From Saprospiraceae bacterium (lineage in GTDB: Bacteria > Bacteroidota > Bacteroidia > Chitinophagales > Saprospiraceae), in assembly GCA_016714785.1 (NCBI GenBank), contig JADKCC010000038.1:1-64000 (forward strand): a stretch of 64,000 nucleotides of DNA, read 5' to 3'. The notes beneath the pieces were generated by a model. That model was not told the DNA's origin. It was given only the letters and a program-made list of their open reading frames with translations, and did no database searches. Numbering within the stretch: position 1 is the stretch's first letter; every line of letters begins with the position of its first letter. A program made the position numbers and the translations under genes. This document shows, piece after piece, positions 28,176 to 38,635 of this stretch.

Positions 28176-28702
28176 TGATAGATTATTTTGAATTATTTGA
28201 TCTTAAAGTCTCATTCACACTTGATGAGGGGGCTTTAAAGAAGAAATTTTATAAATTGAGTAGAGATTTTCATCCTGACCATTTCACAATGGAAAACGCT
28301 GAAAAGCAGGAAGAAGTATTGCAAATGTCAAGTGTTGTAAATACCGCTTACAAAGTTTTGCAAGATGATAAGGCTCGAATGAAATATATTTTAGAAAAAT
28401 ATGATCTGCTCAAAGGAATAGATAATGAGTCGTTGCCTCAGGACTTTTTAATGCAAATGATGGATATCAATGAAACAATTTTTGATTTACAGATGTCCCC
28501 TGATCCTATAGCACTTTTGAAAGTGAAAACTGAGCTTGCTTCAATGGAAGATGAGTTGAGGGAGGAAGCTGATAAGTGGATCCATGATTTTGAAAATCAG
28601 ATAGATACAGATAAGGCGTTAGAAAATATAAAATATTATTATTTAAAATCTAAATATCTTTTGCGTATTCGCGAAAATCTTTCTACATTTGCACGCTCTT
28701 AG
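28175..28702 (+). CDS. hscB: Fe-S cluster co-chaperone HscB
   Basis: 175-aa J-domain protein of the HscB type. The J domain occupies residues 1-75 with the HPD motif in LSRDFHPDHF, and the C-terminal three-helix domain (DFLMQMMDINETIFD) is the IscU-binding part. It delivers IscU to the Hsp70 HscA for iron-sulfur cluster transfer. ATG 28175 overlaps the rseP stop by one base; an upstream in-frame TTG lies inside rseP. No isc genes are next to it. The tRNA-Leu promoter lies inside its last 45 nt. Confidence 0.88.
   Translation: MIDYFELFDLKVSFTLDEGALKKKFYKLSRDFHPDHFTMENAEKQEEVLQMSSVVNTAYKVLQDDKARMKYILEKYDLLKGIDNESLPQDFLMQMMDINETIFDLQMSPDPIALLKVKTELASMEDELREEADKWIHDFENQIDTDKALENIKYYYLKSKYLLRIRENLSTFARS
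28661..28691 (+). promoter_or_regulatory. Promoter of tRNA-Leu inside hscB 3' end
   Basis: TTG (28661-28663, within TTTTG) and TACATTTG (28684-28691) are 20 nt apart, a full -33/-7 match. It lies within hscB codons and would start the tRNA-Leu transcript near 28697. Confidence 0.6.
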
Positions 28703-28732
28703 GAAGAAAAGCATTTAAACGTAAATGAAAAC

Positions 28733-28816
28733 GCCGAAGTGGTGGAATTGGTAGACACGCTGGACTCAAAATCCAGTGCTAGCAATAGTGTGCGGGTTCG
28801 AGTCCCGCCTTCGGTA
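28733..28816 (+). tRNA. tRNA-Leu (anticodon CAA)
   Basis: Class II tRNA with acceptor GCCGAAG/CTTCGGT, anticodon stem CTGGA/TCCAG around loop CTCAAAA (anticodon CAA, reads TTG), a long variable arm (TGCTAGCAATAGTG region) and T arm CGGGTTCGAGTCCCG. The CCA end is not encoded. Confidence 0.95.
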
Positions 28817-28820
28817 CTCA

Positions 28821-28866
28821 AAAAAAGGCCTTAATATCAAATGGTATTAAGGCCTTTTTTTCTTTT
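28821..28866 (+). terminator. Strong Rho-independent terminator after tRNA-Leu
   Basis: A perfect 16-bp stem (28821-28836 with 28845-28860, core AAGGCCTTAATA) and an 8-nt loop are followed by a T-rich tract. The A/T flanks on both sides mean it could also stop minus-strand transcripts. Confidence 0.92.
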
Positions 28867-29127
28867 GGTATCATTGTAAATAAAAAGTGTGCAGTGTCAA
28901 GTTAAAGAACTCAACTAAATGCAACTCTTTTTCTAATTCATTATTTCAAAATACCCAATGTAGGATAGATGATATTCCTTTCATTTATGAAGTCATTAAT
29001 ATCAGATAAAAGGAGATGGCAATAACCTTTCTCCTTTTCGCTGTCTCGATTTTTTTTTGTTACATGTCAATTTGAGCAACTATCGAAAGGATCAATGGCT
29101 ATACTCGTCAACGCTTTATTTTAACCG

Positions 29128-32100
29128 TCATCGAATTAGAGTAATGGAGCCAGCATAAGTATCAATTCCTGCTTTACCATCAATTTGAACCTCTAAAAAA
29201 TAAACATATACACCTAATTCCGCATCAGCACTACCAAAGTTACCATGCCATCCATCCGTAGGGGAATTACCAGGTTTATCCTTAGCTGAAAAGACGAGAT
29301 TGCCCCACCTGTCATAAATAGCCATTGATTTTACGATGCCTGATGCTTTTTCAGGAAATTGCACGAAAAATACATCATTATTATTATCTCCATTTGGACT
29401 AAATATATTAGGAAGTATTATTTCGGTATTAAACCTTTCTATAGTTATTTGCCTTTGATCTGGACATTGATTTCCATATAAGTATTCTAAGATATAAGTG
29501 GTAGTAATAGTAGGATTGGCTATTGGATTTAAACAATCATTACAACTTAGGGTATTGGAAGGGGTCCAAGCTAAATCATAAATTACATTTTGAGGCGCAG
29601 TGGTAATGATTTGCACAGTACCATCTAGATTTGGTGTTTGACTTAACACTACATTTGGGCCTTTTTTGTCTTCCACATCTATGCTAAAAGATTCAGAGCA
29701 TCCTTGTTGATTGGTCACCACTACAGTATGACTTCCTATGGTGATGGGCGTGGCGTAGGGCATTGCAGCAGGGTTGCCAATAATGTTACCATCTAAGGAA
29801 ATTGTATAAGGTCCAGGATGTGAAGCTAGATTTAAAACCAATTGGGGATCACTACCATCACATTGATAATTAATCATTTCAGTTATAATAAATTCTGAAA
29901 AGTCAATTTGTACATTAACCAAACTATCGCATCCTTTTATTGCGGCTCCAGGTAGTCGTATAGAGCCTGATGGTTTTGATGGATAGAATAGTTCTCCTCT
30001 ATACTCAAATGTATCTCTACAAGTGGAGGATGTGAAGTTTCCACTTATCTCTCGTTTTTCATATTTGATGTTGACCAAGACTATACTATCACATCCAAAT
30101 ATTGAACCTCCCTTAATCTTGGCCATACCACTTGGATTTGCAAATGTAAAGATTTGGTCGTCGCCAATAGGATAAGTTTTTGTTTCATCACACTCGGATG
30201 TGGTATATTGACCTGTTGGTTGGTCATAAAATCGAAGTGAAACTGTAACTAATGTATCACATGCATTGGAACTAATAGATGGTTTTATAAAAGTGTCTGT
30301 TGGGTTGATGAATGAAAAAGTCTTAGTGCCTATTGTGAGACTATCTTCCTTACATATCAATGGATTGATAGTCTTGACTGGTAAGGTTAATGTCTTGAAA
30401 GATAAATTGTTATTATAAACGAATTTACAACCACTAGACGTCTGGATACTATCTATCTTTAAAGTAAAAGATTGGCCAACGGGTACAAGATAAAAGTTGA
30501 AAGGGCCGGTATTATTGCTACATATTGGTAAGGATACTGGACCGCTATTTGATGACACTACAGAGACATTTTGTTTAAAAGTTCCATCAGTATTTTGCAT
30601 TGAGAAATAAAAAGTGGAGCCACTACTTGCATTATGACTATTGCTGATAGTGAGACAATCTCCCGCACAGATATCATTGGCAATACCTGATGTATAACTT
30701 GGTTTAGCTTCTCTACGTAAGGTGATTAAAGCAGTCTTTTTAGGACAAAATATATCATCGCCAACTTCATAAGTAAATACAAAGTCCAAGCCAGTACCAG
30801 TAGGAGTTATTACGCCATTTGGGACAATTTGATTTTGATAGTAAAATATACCACCTGGTGTAGCATTTTGACTGATGTAATCCTTTAGATCGATGGTTTC
30901 TCCTTCACAAAATTTTCCAACTTGATCAATACCCGCACTTAAAGCAGACTCCAAATTGATGGTTAATATTGCTGCATCGTCAGAGCACAAAATATTTGCT
31001 GATGGAAGAAAATAATCAAATGTATATGTACCAGCCACTAGACCGGCAGTACTCCAAATATTTCCACTTAAACCTGGATAACTATTAGAATTACGGATAC
31101 TACCCGACAAGTCACTACTCCGAATCAAGGAAAATAAATCTATATCCACTCCAATGCAAGACGTAATGGTGGAATCTCTTCCAGCATCTGGTTTAGGCAA
31201 TATATCAATTGTTAATGTTGATGTATCTGCATTGCAACCATTAAAAGGAATGATATATTGGACTAAATATCGTCCAACAGGAGGATCATTCACTTCAATA
31301 TCTGGGAGATTTATTTTAATTTTAGTTGTAAAAGGTGTTATCACCCAAGTTCCAGTGCCATCAAAGTTACCCAATTTATTCACTAACGATGTTCTATAAT
31401 TAAAACCTGAACAAAACTCATCACTCGCATCCATTCCTGCATTGTTACTATTCCGGATATTTACGCGGATTAAGGATGTATCTTTGCCACAAATTGGGTC
31501 ATCTAATAAGTAACTCAATGTAGTAAATCCTAGGGGCAAATTGGTGATAACATAATTTGAAAAATTAAAAATTGTGTCAGTTCCATTTTTCCAAATACCT
31601 CCATTGGTAGTCCCAAAAGAAAGGAAGTTATTAAGATTTACGATAGTTGGTGTGGTATTACAATATCCAATCAAAGAATCTCTTCCAGCCGAAATCTGTC
31701 TTACATTTACCTTATGTTCTACGGTATCTCTGCAGCCAAAAGCATCTGTCAATGTAACATAAAATGTCTCTTGCATTACAATGTTTTGGTAAGTAGCAGT
31801 ATTCGCCATACCACCGTTTTCTGACCAGATGTAAGTCAATCCTCCACTGGCAGTGAGTGTTATATCATTGCCTAAACATACTAATTGACTCCCTACTATA
31901 CTTCCAATAGGGTTTTCTCTTACATTTAATTGGTATGTAAGAGATTCAGGTGCACATGATCCTACACCATCTGGGTCATTGGTTGTAATGATTAGATTAA
32001 TGGTTTTCCCTACATCATCAGCTGAAGGAATGTAAATGAAGTTAAATGGTGAGGTAGTAAAAGAAGTGGCAGAAAAGCTACCTGTTCCGTTGGTGGTCAA

Positions 32101-34788
32101 AATGACCTCGGTAGCTGCACCTCCAAATGCTACATTGTTAATAAATAAAGAATCTCCTTTGCATACTGAGCCGGTATTTTGCATTAATGAGAGGGTAGCT
32201 GGTGTTGCACAATTACAATTTACGGTAAACTGGGCATTATTTTGACATCCAGTAATGCTATTAGTGACAGTAATAGTATGTGTTCCATTGCCAATATTAT
32301 TATAAGATACGGTGGATTGATTACTTGATCCGTCCAGTTGATATTGGTATTCAGGCCCCAAAGGTGCATTAATAGTAATGGTTCCTTCAGCACCAGTACA
32401 TACAACCGATGACAATAATGGAACTGTTGGTAATGGGTGAATGGTGACTAATAAATCTACTGAATTTCCTAAGCAATTTGGGTCGGCGTTAGGATCGAAG
32501 ACATATAATGTGACTGATTGTGTTACTACGCTTCCAGGTGCATAGTTAGTTCCACTTCCTAGCGGATTGGTGTTGTAAGTTGTACTGGTTGAAAGCCCTG
32601 AACCTGTGATAGGCGGCAGTACAGCACTTACACAGGTACTAATATCTGCTATTTCATTGATAGAAATAAGTGGCTCTATGATCACAGTTATTACTTCTTC
32701 ATCATCGCATCCAGCATTGGTGTCAAAGATGTATAGTGTCTGGCTTGTAAAAATCAAATCTCCCGCATTGTACATAGTGCCTGAACCATTTTGCCCTGTA
32801 AAATATGATTGATTGCCAGAAAGATTGCTACCAGTAATATTCGGCAAAGCGATTGGTTGACATGAAGGTGGTATGGAAACAGGATCAATATCTGGGGCAA
32901 TAATAATATTTATAGTCACTATATCGCCGTAGCTTGCGAAATTGGGGCATCCAGACAATGGCTGAATCGAAATAAGCTCAAATGTCGTCGAACCAACTAC
33001 TGGTACACTGATAGTACCTCCATTAATCACATTACCGGTGTGTAAAACACCTGTAGTATTGTCTCTAATTGTAACAATATAAACATCATTGTTGCCAAAA
33101 CTAAATTCTAGATCAGTCATTCCATTGGTGATACAAAGGTTGCAAATATCTAATCCTAATGCGGCACAAACCATACTGATGAATGGGACACTGTTGGTAT
33201 TGACTACCAATGTTATTGCTATTGGAGCTGATTCGCAAGCTCCTGATGTTACAGTAGCATAGAAAGTACCTCCAGATGAAATATAAGATGCTGGATTTGA
33301 AATAGGAATAGTCAAAGTAATATCTTCGTACCAATTCACAATAAGAGATGCGTTCCCTCCATTAATTGAATTTTCAAGTGATGTTAAATCAAAAGTCCCA
33401 TTGCCATTTATATCTGCACAGGCAGTTAAAGGACCAGCGGGAAGGGCGGTAGGCCCAGACGTCAAAGTCAAAGAAAATCCACCGGAAGCTGTACCAGGGC
33501 ATCCAGACCCATCAGATATACCTGTCAAATTTAGGTTGCCTGAACCACTAAATATAGTGGGTATATTGATCGTAAAGGTAGATGGATCAAAAGTTGGAAA
33601 TGGTCCCGCCCCTTGATAACAAATAGTAAATTGCTGGGAAGCGGTCACGCCAGGTATAGGAGGCAGGGGAAATCCAGGTGGTGAAGCCGTAAGATTTATG
33701 GTATATGGTTCGTTTCCACTGGTAAAATTAAACGAAAAAGTAGCACATTCTCCAGGGCATAAGGTGGCACTTCCAGAGAGCGTACCAGAAGGTCCAGGTA
33801 TAGCCATCACATCGACAATTTGCTCCCCAGGACATGGCCCAGGAGTGACATATTTTACATTATAGGTGGTACCTCCTACTGCATTAGATATTACGCCTGT
33901 GGCTGAGTTTATCATAGCACCATCTGCAGGAATAGGGTCGAAACTAAAAGTACCTCCCGGAGTAGCGATACCAGAAGCGGTACCAGACGTAGGAGCGCAA
34001 AAATCTGAATGGGTGAAACTAGGATCTTGTGTTGGGTTGACCACCACAGTGACGCTACTTGATGCGGTACAACTATTATCGTCTGTAACTGTCAATGTGT
34101 ATGTATCTCCATTTTCAGCATTGTTTACAGAAGTCATTAATGATGCTGGTGAAACTATCGAGCCTGCCCCAGTCACTGTCCACAACCAACTCATAGCATC
34201 AGCAGGTACAGCAATTGTGCCATTTAAATTTAAATCATCACCTGCACATAATGGTGTTGGCATCGCTGTAGCAGTGGGTTTAGCATCCCAACATTCAACT
34301 TTAATATTTGAAAATGTGTTGGTTTCTGCACTTGTCCAATTTGTATTTAGAATTCTTATACTAGCAATAGAAGCGTTGTTCGTACACAAAATCCAATTAA
34401 TACTTCCAAATTGACGTGTCTCACCTGCAATACCAATAAGTTCTGTTTGAACTACTACCCCGTCTATAATTAGTTCTATGTACATGAAATCCCAACAGAA
34501 GGCACAATCAGGACTTGGGTTTAATGGATCACCATTACATGTAGGGCTACTAAAAGGGCATTCATCAAATGATTCCATATTTCCTGGCCCTAACCAATCA
34601 TCACTAAAACTAAAGTCCATGCTAAATCTTATAGAAGTACATGTGCTTATATCTATATTATTATAATTATCTTCTTTAATCAAGTCAAGATTTGTGTAAC
34701 TTGCACCAGGATTAGTGAAAATCGTGGTTTGTGTCTTTATGTCTAAAATACAAACGGAAAATATTATTAAAATTAATATATACTTCAT
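29128..34788 (-). CDS. Giant secreted adhesin-like protein with T9SS type B (gliding-type) C-terminal domain
   Basis: 1886-aa cell-surface or secreted protein. A signal peptide (MKYILILIIFSVCILDIKTQ) is followed by a beta-rich N-terminal domain, several PKD/Ig-like segments (LNGTIAVPADAMSWLWTVTGAG), four repeats of about 110 aa that begin AG.D.....C in the second half, and two CD....YPIG..F.NPSG...GCDSIV repeats. The end (IFSPNGDNNNDVFF, YDRWGNLVFS, GVYVYFLEV) is the gliding-motility-associated C-terminal domain used for T9SS type B export. It is probably an adhesin or matrix protein. ATG 34788 is chosen because it starts the signal peptide; an upstream TTG adds eight codons. The PhoD-like gene lies 16 nt upstream on the same strand. 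Confidence 0.85.
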   Translation of the reverse strand: MKYILILIIFSVCILDIKTQTTIFTNPGASYTNLDLIKEDNYNNIDISTCTSIRFSMDFSFSDDWLGPGNMESFDECPFSSPTCNGDPLNPSPDCAFCWDFMYIELIIDGVVVQTELIGIAGETRQFGSINWILCTNNASIASIRILNTNWTSAETNTFSNIKVECWDAKPTATAMPTPLCAGDDLNLNGTIAVPADAMSWLWTVTGAGSIVSPASLMTSVNNAENGDTYTLTVTDDNSCTASSSVTVVVNPTQDPSFTHSDFCAPTSGTASGIATPGGTFSFDPIPADGAMINSATGVISNAVGGTTYNVKYVTPGPCPGEQIVDVMAIPGPSGTLSGSATLCPGECATFSFNFTSGNEPYTINLTASPPGFPLPPIPGVTASQQFTICYQGAGPFPTFDPSTFTINIPTIFSGSGNLNLTGISDGSGCPGTASGGFSLTLTSGPTALPAGPLTACADINGNGTFDLTSLENSINGGNASLIVNWYEDITLTIPISNPASYISSGGTFYATVTSGACESAPIAITLVVNTNSVPFISMVCAALGLDICNLCITNGMTDLEFSFGNNDVYIVTIRDNTTGVLHTGNVINGGTISVPVVGSTTFELISIQPLSGCPNFASYGDIVTINIIIAPDIDPVSIPPSCQPIALPNITGSNLSGNQSYFTGQNGSGTMYNAGDLIFTSQTLYIFDTNAGCDDEEVITVIIEPLISINEIADISTCVSAVLPPITGSGLSTSTTYNTNPLGSGTNYAPGSVVTQSVTLYVFDPNADPNCLGNSVDLLVTIHPLPTVPLLSSVVCTGAEGTITINAPLGPEYQYQLDGSSNQSTVSYNNIGNGTHTITVTNSITGCQNNAQFTVNCNCATPATLSLMQNTGSVCKGDSLFINNVAFGGAATEVILTTNGTGSFSATSFTTSPFNFIYIPSADDVGKTINLIITTNDPDGVGSCAPESLTYQLNVRENPIGSIVGSQLVCLGNDITLTASGGLTYIWSENGGMANTATYQNIVMQETFYVTLTDAFGCRDTVEHKVNVRQISAGRDSLIGYCNTTPTIVNLNNFLSFGTTNGGIWKNGTDTIFNFSNYVITNLPLGFTTLSYLLDDPICGKDTSLIRVNIRNSNNAGMDASDEFCSGFNYRTSLVNKLGNFDGTGTWVITPFTTKIKINLPDIEVNDPPVGRYLVQYIIPFNGCNADTSTLTIDILPKPDAGRDSTITSCIGVDIDLFSLIRSSDLSGSIRNSNSYPGLSGNIWSTAGLVAGTYTFDYFLPSANILCSDDAAILTINLESALSAGIDQVGKFCEGETIDLKDYISQNATPGGIFYYQNQIVPNGVITPTGTGLDFVFTYEVGDDIFCPKKTALITLRREAKPSYTSGIANDICAGDCLTISNSHNASSGSTFYFSMQNTDGTFKQNVSVVSSNSGPVSLPICSNNTGPFNFYLVPVGQSFTLKIDSIQTSSGCKFVYNNNLSFKTLTLPVKTINPLICKEDSLTIGTKTFSFINPTDTFIKPSISSNACDTLVTVSLRFYDQPTGQYTTSECDETKTYPIGDDQIFTFANPSGMAKIKGGSIFGCDSIVLVNIKYEKREISGNFTSSTCRDTFEYRGELFYPSKPSGSIRLPGAAIKGCDSLVNVQIDFSEFIITEMINYQCDGSDPQLVLNLASHPGPYTISLDGNIIGNPAAMPYATPITIGSHTVVVTNQQGCSESFSIDVEDKKGPNVVLSQTPNLDGTVQIITTAPQNVIYDLAWTPSNTLSCNDCLNPIANPTITTTYILEYLYGNQCPDQRQITIERFNTEIILPNIFSPNGDNNNDVFFVQFPEKASGIVKSMAIYDRWGNLVFSAKDKPGNSPTDGWHGNFGSADAELGVYVYFLEVQIDGKAGIDTYAGSITLIR

Positions 34789-34804
34789 ATTAAAAAATTC
34801 GCTA

Positions 34805-36100
34805 TTACTCAAAACTATAATTATACACTTCTTTCCCTTGAGTATTCTTAAATACTACACTCAATTTCCTATTCTTTCGCTCGCCAGTCACATTAAAAAT
34901 GGCAAAATTTCGTTCTGAGATCATACTCCCTTCCACTCGGTGACTGTTCGGTTCTTTACTGTGGTCATACGTTGTAGAGGTTATTGCAGATGATGTGACG
35001 TCATAAATTATATTCCCCTTACTGGTTATCAATTTTGAAATTTCAGAGTGGTGACGATCTCCCGTAAGAAATATCACATTTTTGATATTGTTATCATCAA
35101 TAAACTGGATCAATTCTTCTCTTTCTGCTTTATAATTGGCGAAATTTTCAAAAGCTGCGTAATCACTTAAAAACTGCCCGCCAACTGCCACAAATTTGAA
35201 GGTTGCTTTACTTGCTAGAAGAGCTTCTTTAAACCAATATTTTTGCATATCTCCTAATATGGTACCATCTTCTGTTTGAACAGTTCTATACCAACGATTG
35301 TCTAACATAAAAAACTGACAATCATTCCACCCAAAGCTACTGGTAACACCTTCTGTATGTCCGGCACCGTAAGATTCAGAAGGCCAGAATTGTTTAAAAG
35401 CATCTAATGCATGGTGCTTAAGTGGGTAGGTCCAATCTGAATCGTTTGTTCCATAATCATGGTCGTCCCAGATGGCATAATGTGGTGTGGCTGCCAACAA
35501 AGGTTGCAATTCTGCTAAAGACCTAGTATGAGTATTCCGGTAATATATACCCGATCTACTTTCAAAATCACCTTCACGTAAATAGGTATTATCTCCCAAC
35601 CAAATCATCAAATCAGGCTTACTATTGGTGATATGTTTGATGATTTCATATTCGCCACCATAAGGTTTGCCTGGTCTATCATACGCTGTATCATTGATAT
35701 AAAAGCAAGAACCAGCCACAAAAGTAAAATCAGGAGCATCTTTGCGAAACTGCCATTGTTCTTGAGTTTTGAATTCTAAGGGGTAGGGTAGTTGTAAGTA
35801 TTCATTTTTTAGTTTGACCTTGTATTCATAATTGGTGCCTGGTATTAGATCGTGGAGATGGATGCTTACGATAAAGTTGTTTTGAGCATCTGCCATTGTA
35901 GGGGCAGATTCAATAAACTTATCAGCACTGTTCTTTGCTCGATATTCTATCTGGACGTATGACACTTGTTTGGCTTGCACCCAAATGGTAGCATCACGCA
36001 ATGTAATTGGCCCTAACATTGGGCCACTTTGCAATATACTATTCTGGGCCTGAATGTTGCTTATCAATCCTATAAAAAAAAATATCAATATATTACGCAT
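34805..36100 (-). CDS. Secreted PhoD-like metallophosphatase
   Basis: 431-aa exported phosphatase or phosphodiesterase. A signal peptide (residues 1-18, ending IQAQ) is followed by a short fibronectin-like N-terminal domain (about 25-115) and a PhoD-type metallophosphatase domain: AGSCFY, MIWLGDNTYLREGDF, YAIWDDHDYGTNDSD, FFMLDNRWYR and FLTGDRHHSEI hold the metal ligands. Family members release phosphate from phosphodiesters or phosphomonoesters. The giant adhesin gene follows closely on the same strand. Confidence 0.88.
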   Translation of the reverse strand: MRNILIFFFIGLISNIQAQNSILQSGPMLGPITLRDATIWVQAKQVSYVQIEYRAKNSADKFIESAPTMADAQNNFIVSIHLHDLIPGTNYEYKVKLKNEYLQLPYPLEFKTQEQWQFRKDAPDFTFVAGSCFYINDTAYDRPGKPYGGEYEIIKHITNSKPDLMIWLGDNTYLREGDFESRSGIYYRNTHTRSLAELQPLLAATPHYAIWDDHDYGTNDSDWTYPLKHHALDAFKQFWPSESYGAGHTEGVTSSFGWNDCQFFMLDNRWYRTVQTEDGTILGDMQKYWFKEALLASKATFKFVAVGGQFLSDYAAFENFANYKAEREELIQFIDDNNIKNVIFLTGDRHHSEISKLITSKGNIIYDVTSSAITSTTYDHSKEPNSHRVEGSMISERNFAIFNVTGERKNRKLSVVFKNTQGKEVYNYSFE

Positions 36101-36196
36101 ATTAAGTTAGGTTGGAAGATTGAACTAATATTACAAGTCTCAAAAATACTGATTTTATATATTGTTTTAGAATCACTTGTATTATCTAATGGTTAA

Positions 36197-38635
36197 TTAT
36201 GGTTTGACTTCTAAAATGCGATTTTTTACATATTTCTCAAGCCAAGTATCTTGTTCCCAAAGTACATGGAGGATAGATTCTCTGGCAGCATATCCATGAC
36301 TTTCTTTAGGAAGTATAACTAAACGTGTGGTTGCACCTAATCCCTTGAGTGCGTTAAAATAACGTTCGCTTTGCATAGGATATGTACCTGCATTATTATC
36401 TTCCTCACCATGAATAAGCAATAGCGGTGACTTCATTTTATCGGCATTCTGAAAAGGGGACATGGCATCATATACATCAGGAGCTTCCCAGTAATTGCGC
36501 TCTTCAGACTGAAATCCAAAAGGAGTCAATGTTCGATTGTAAGCGCCACTTCTAGCTATGCCGGCAGCAAAAAGATCTGAGTGAGTCAAAAGGTTTGCAG
36601 TCATAAAGGCACCATAGGAATGTCCCCCAACAGCTATTTTTTTACGATCTATATACCCAAGAGCATCCACTGCATCAATAGCAGCTTTGGCATTAGCCAC
36701 CAATTGTGGTATATAGGTGTCATTAGGTTCATTCTCACCTTCTCCTACTATCGGGAATGAGGCATCATCCAAGACAACGTATCCTTTGGTAAGCCAATAC
36801 AAAGGAGAGCCATAATAAGGAAAGGTAAACTCATTGGCATTTGAGGTAACTTGACCTGCACTATTTTTGTCCTTGAATTCTGTCGGATATGCCCACATAA
36901 TCATAGGCAATTTTTCTTTTTTTGACGAATCGTATCCGACTGGTAAATACAGTGTTGCCGACAACTCTAAGCCATCTGGACGTTTGTATTTGATGATTTC
37001 TTTATGTACATTGTCCAATACTTTGAATGGGTTTATACTATAGGTTATTTGCTTTAAATGGTGTTTTTCGATATTTCTTATGTAATAGTTGGGATATTCA
37101 TTTTTTGACTCTAAGCGTGTGAGATATAATCCTTTATGTATATCCACTGCAGAAACTAATTGCTCCAAACGATTTTTTTCTTGGCTATGATAAATTCTCT
37201 TTTTTTTGAAATCTACAAGCGAATACTGGTCAATAAATGGAAATTTACCTTCTGAAGAGAAACCATCTCCGATCATGGAGAGTTGACCTTCCGTCAAATC
37301 CAATGTATAAGTCTGAAACTGATTTCTTTTAGTGACGAAGTTGCCTGGATCAGAATAATTGTCCTGAGAATTACGCTCATTAAAGAGTCGTGGCGCTGCA
37401 TTTGGGTTAGATGGATCAAATATCAATGTACGTTCATTTCTTGTATTCCACCATCGTTCATACAAAACAGCCGTTTTATCATCTCCCCATTGAATTCCTC
37501 CGTACCGTTCTTTGGTTTTTAATAATTTGGTTGGGGATAAATCGAATGGCGCATCCTGATAAAAAACAGCGTCCCTATATTCTACTTCGACCGCAGGATC
37601 ACCTCCATCTAAAGCCTCAGCCCAATACAAAGTAGCTGCCTTGTCAGCTCGCCATTGTATGCTTCTTTTGTCTTTGCGTACTGCCATAAATCCTTTGGGC
37701 AATTCTTCAGTCAATGGGTATTGGTGGAAAGTTTTGATGAATTTACCATTTTTATCACTCAAGTTAATATCTGTCGGAAATCTGTCATAGGTTACGATGT
37801 ATGAAAATGGTTTTTTAAGCTCATAAGTCAATAAATAATTTCCGTCAGGAGAAAAATTTATACCTACATACATGGCTGCTTTTTTGTATAAGGACTGACT
37901 ACCTATCAGCTCAAATTTTGTGATCTCTGAAGTCATTAATGTTTCAAAATTTTGCTCATCTATAGCATTCTTAAGCAAATCCTGATAGGTTCTATTTTGA
38001 GCCTTTTGGCCTTCATTTTCTGATATTACAGGTCCTGTAGGAGTGCCCAATCGGCTGTCAATGAGTGGTTTTCTTTCTTTCAAAAGGGTCGTAGCCAAGA
38101 TGCTTTCATCATCTTTATTCCATAATAATACGTTGCCCACTGCCGCATTAATAGTGGCGTTGGATAGTTTTTTACATAACAAGGTCTTTATGTCCAAATA
38201 CCAAAGCTCTGTACCATCTGCTACTGTATTTGTAAAAGCAATTTTTGATTGATCATTAGACCAAACTATATTAGAAAATTTGCCATTAGATGGAAGTCCT
38301 TGTACATCTTGCTCTTTGCTTGTTGCAATATCCAATACTTTTATGTCGATAAAGTATGTCGTTCGGCCAGGTGCATTGGTCATTGGATTGACTCTAATAC
38401 CTGCCAACTTCATTTCAGGAGAGGATAACTCATCAATACTTTTGTAAGCGTTTCTGTATAATAATATTGCTAAAGAAGCATCATGTTTTAATCGGATGGT
38501 TGGGGCAGGTTTAGCATCTGCCAAAGCCAATATAATATTATCAGGCTGTTGGTAAGGAAAATCTGATTGAGCAGATCCGTAATATACATTAAAAATCATA
38601 AATCCTATTAGACATAAATATGAAACTCGTGTCAT
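36197..38635 (-). CDS. Secreted S9-family prolyl-oligopeptidase-like serine peptidase
   Basis: 812-aa exported serine peptidase. After a signal peptide (ending GSAQS, about residue 22) comes a beta-propeller region (about 40-550) and a C-terminal alpha/beta-hydrolase domain. Catalytic residues are Ser in GGHSYGAFMT (near 672), Asp in HGEEDNN (near 744) and His in KESHGYA (near 778). The sequence around IVGEGENEPNDTYIPQLV is close to the glutamyl endopeptidase branch of S9. It probably degrades peptides in the periplasm. Confidence 0.88.
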   Translation of the reverse strand: MTRVSYLCLIGFMIFNVYYGSAQSDFPYQQPDNIILALADAKPAPTIRLKHDASLAILLYRNAYKSIDELSSPEMKLAGIRVNPMTNAPGRTTYFIDIKVLDIATSKEQDVQGLPSNGKFSNIVWSNDQSKIAFTNTVADGTELWYLDIKTLLCKKLSNATINAAVGNVLLWNKDDESILATTLLKERKPLIDSRLGTPTGPVISENEGQKAQNRTYQDLLKNAIDEQNFETLMTSEITKFELIGSQSLYKKAAMYVGINFSPDGNYLLTYELKKPFSYIVTYDRFPTDINLSDKNGKFIKTFHQYPLTEELPKGFMAVRKDKRSIQWRADKAATLYWAEALDGGDPAVEVEYRDAVFYQDAPFDLSPTKLLKTKERYGGIQWGDDKTAVLYERWWNTRNERTLIFDPSNPNAAPRLFNERNSQDNYSDPGNFVTKRNQFQTYTLDLTEGQLSMIGDGFSSEGKFPFIDQYSLVDFKKKRIYHSQEKNRLEQLVSAVDIHKGLYLTRLESKNEYPNYYIRNIEKHHLKQITYSINPFKVLDNVHKEIIKYKRPDGLELSATLYLPVGYDSSKKEKLPMIMWAYPTEFKDKNSAGQVTSNANEFTFPYYGSPLYWLTKGYVVLDDASFPIVGEGENEPNDTYIPQLVANAKAAIDAVDALGYIDRKKIAVGGHSYGAFMTANLLTHSDLFAAGIARSGAYNRTLTPFGFQSEERNYWEAPDVYDAMSPFQNADKMKSPLLLIHGEEDNNAGTYPMQSERYFNALKGLGATTRLVILPKESHGYAARESILHVLWEQDTWLEKYVKNRILEVKP

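Noticed and set aside
33866..34414. 182-codon plus-strand reading frame opposite the giant T9SS protein
   Set aside because: It is antisense to a gene with clear domains and signal peptide and shows no family features; it is a by-product of codon bias in the real gene.
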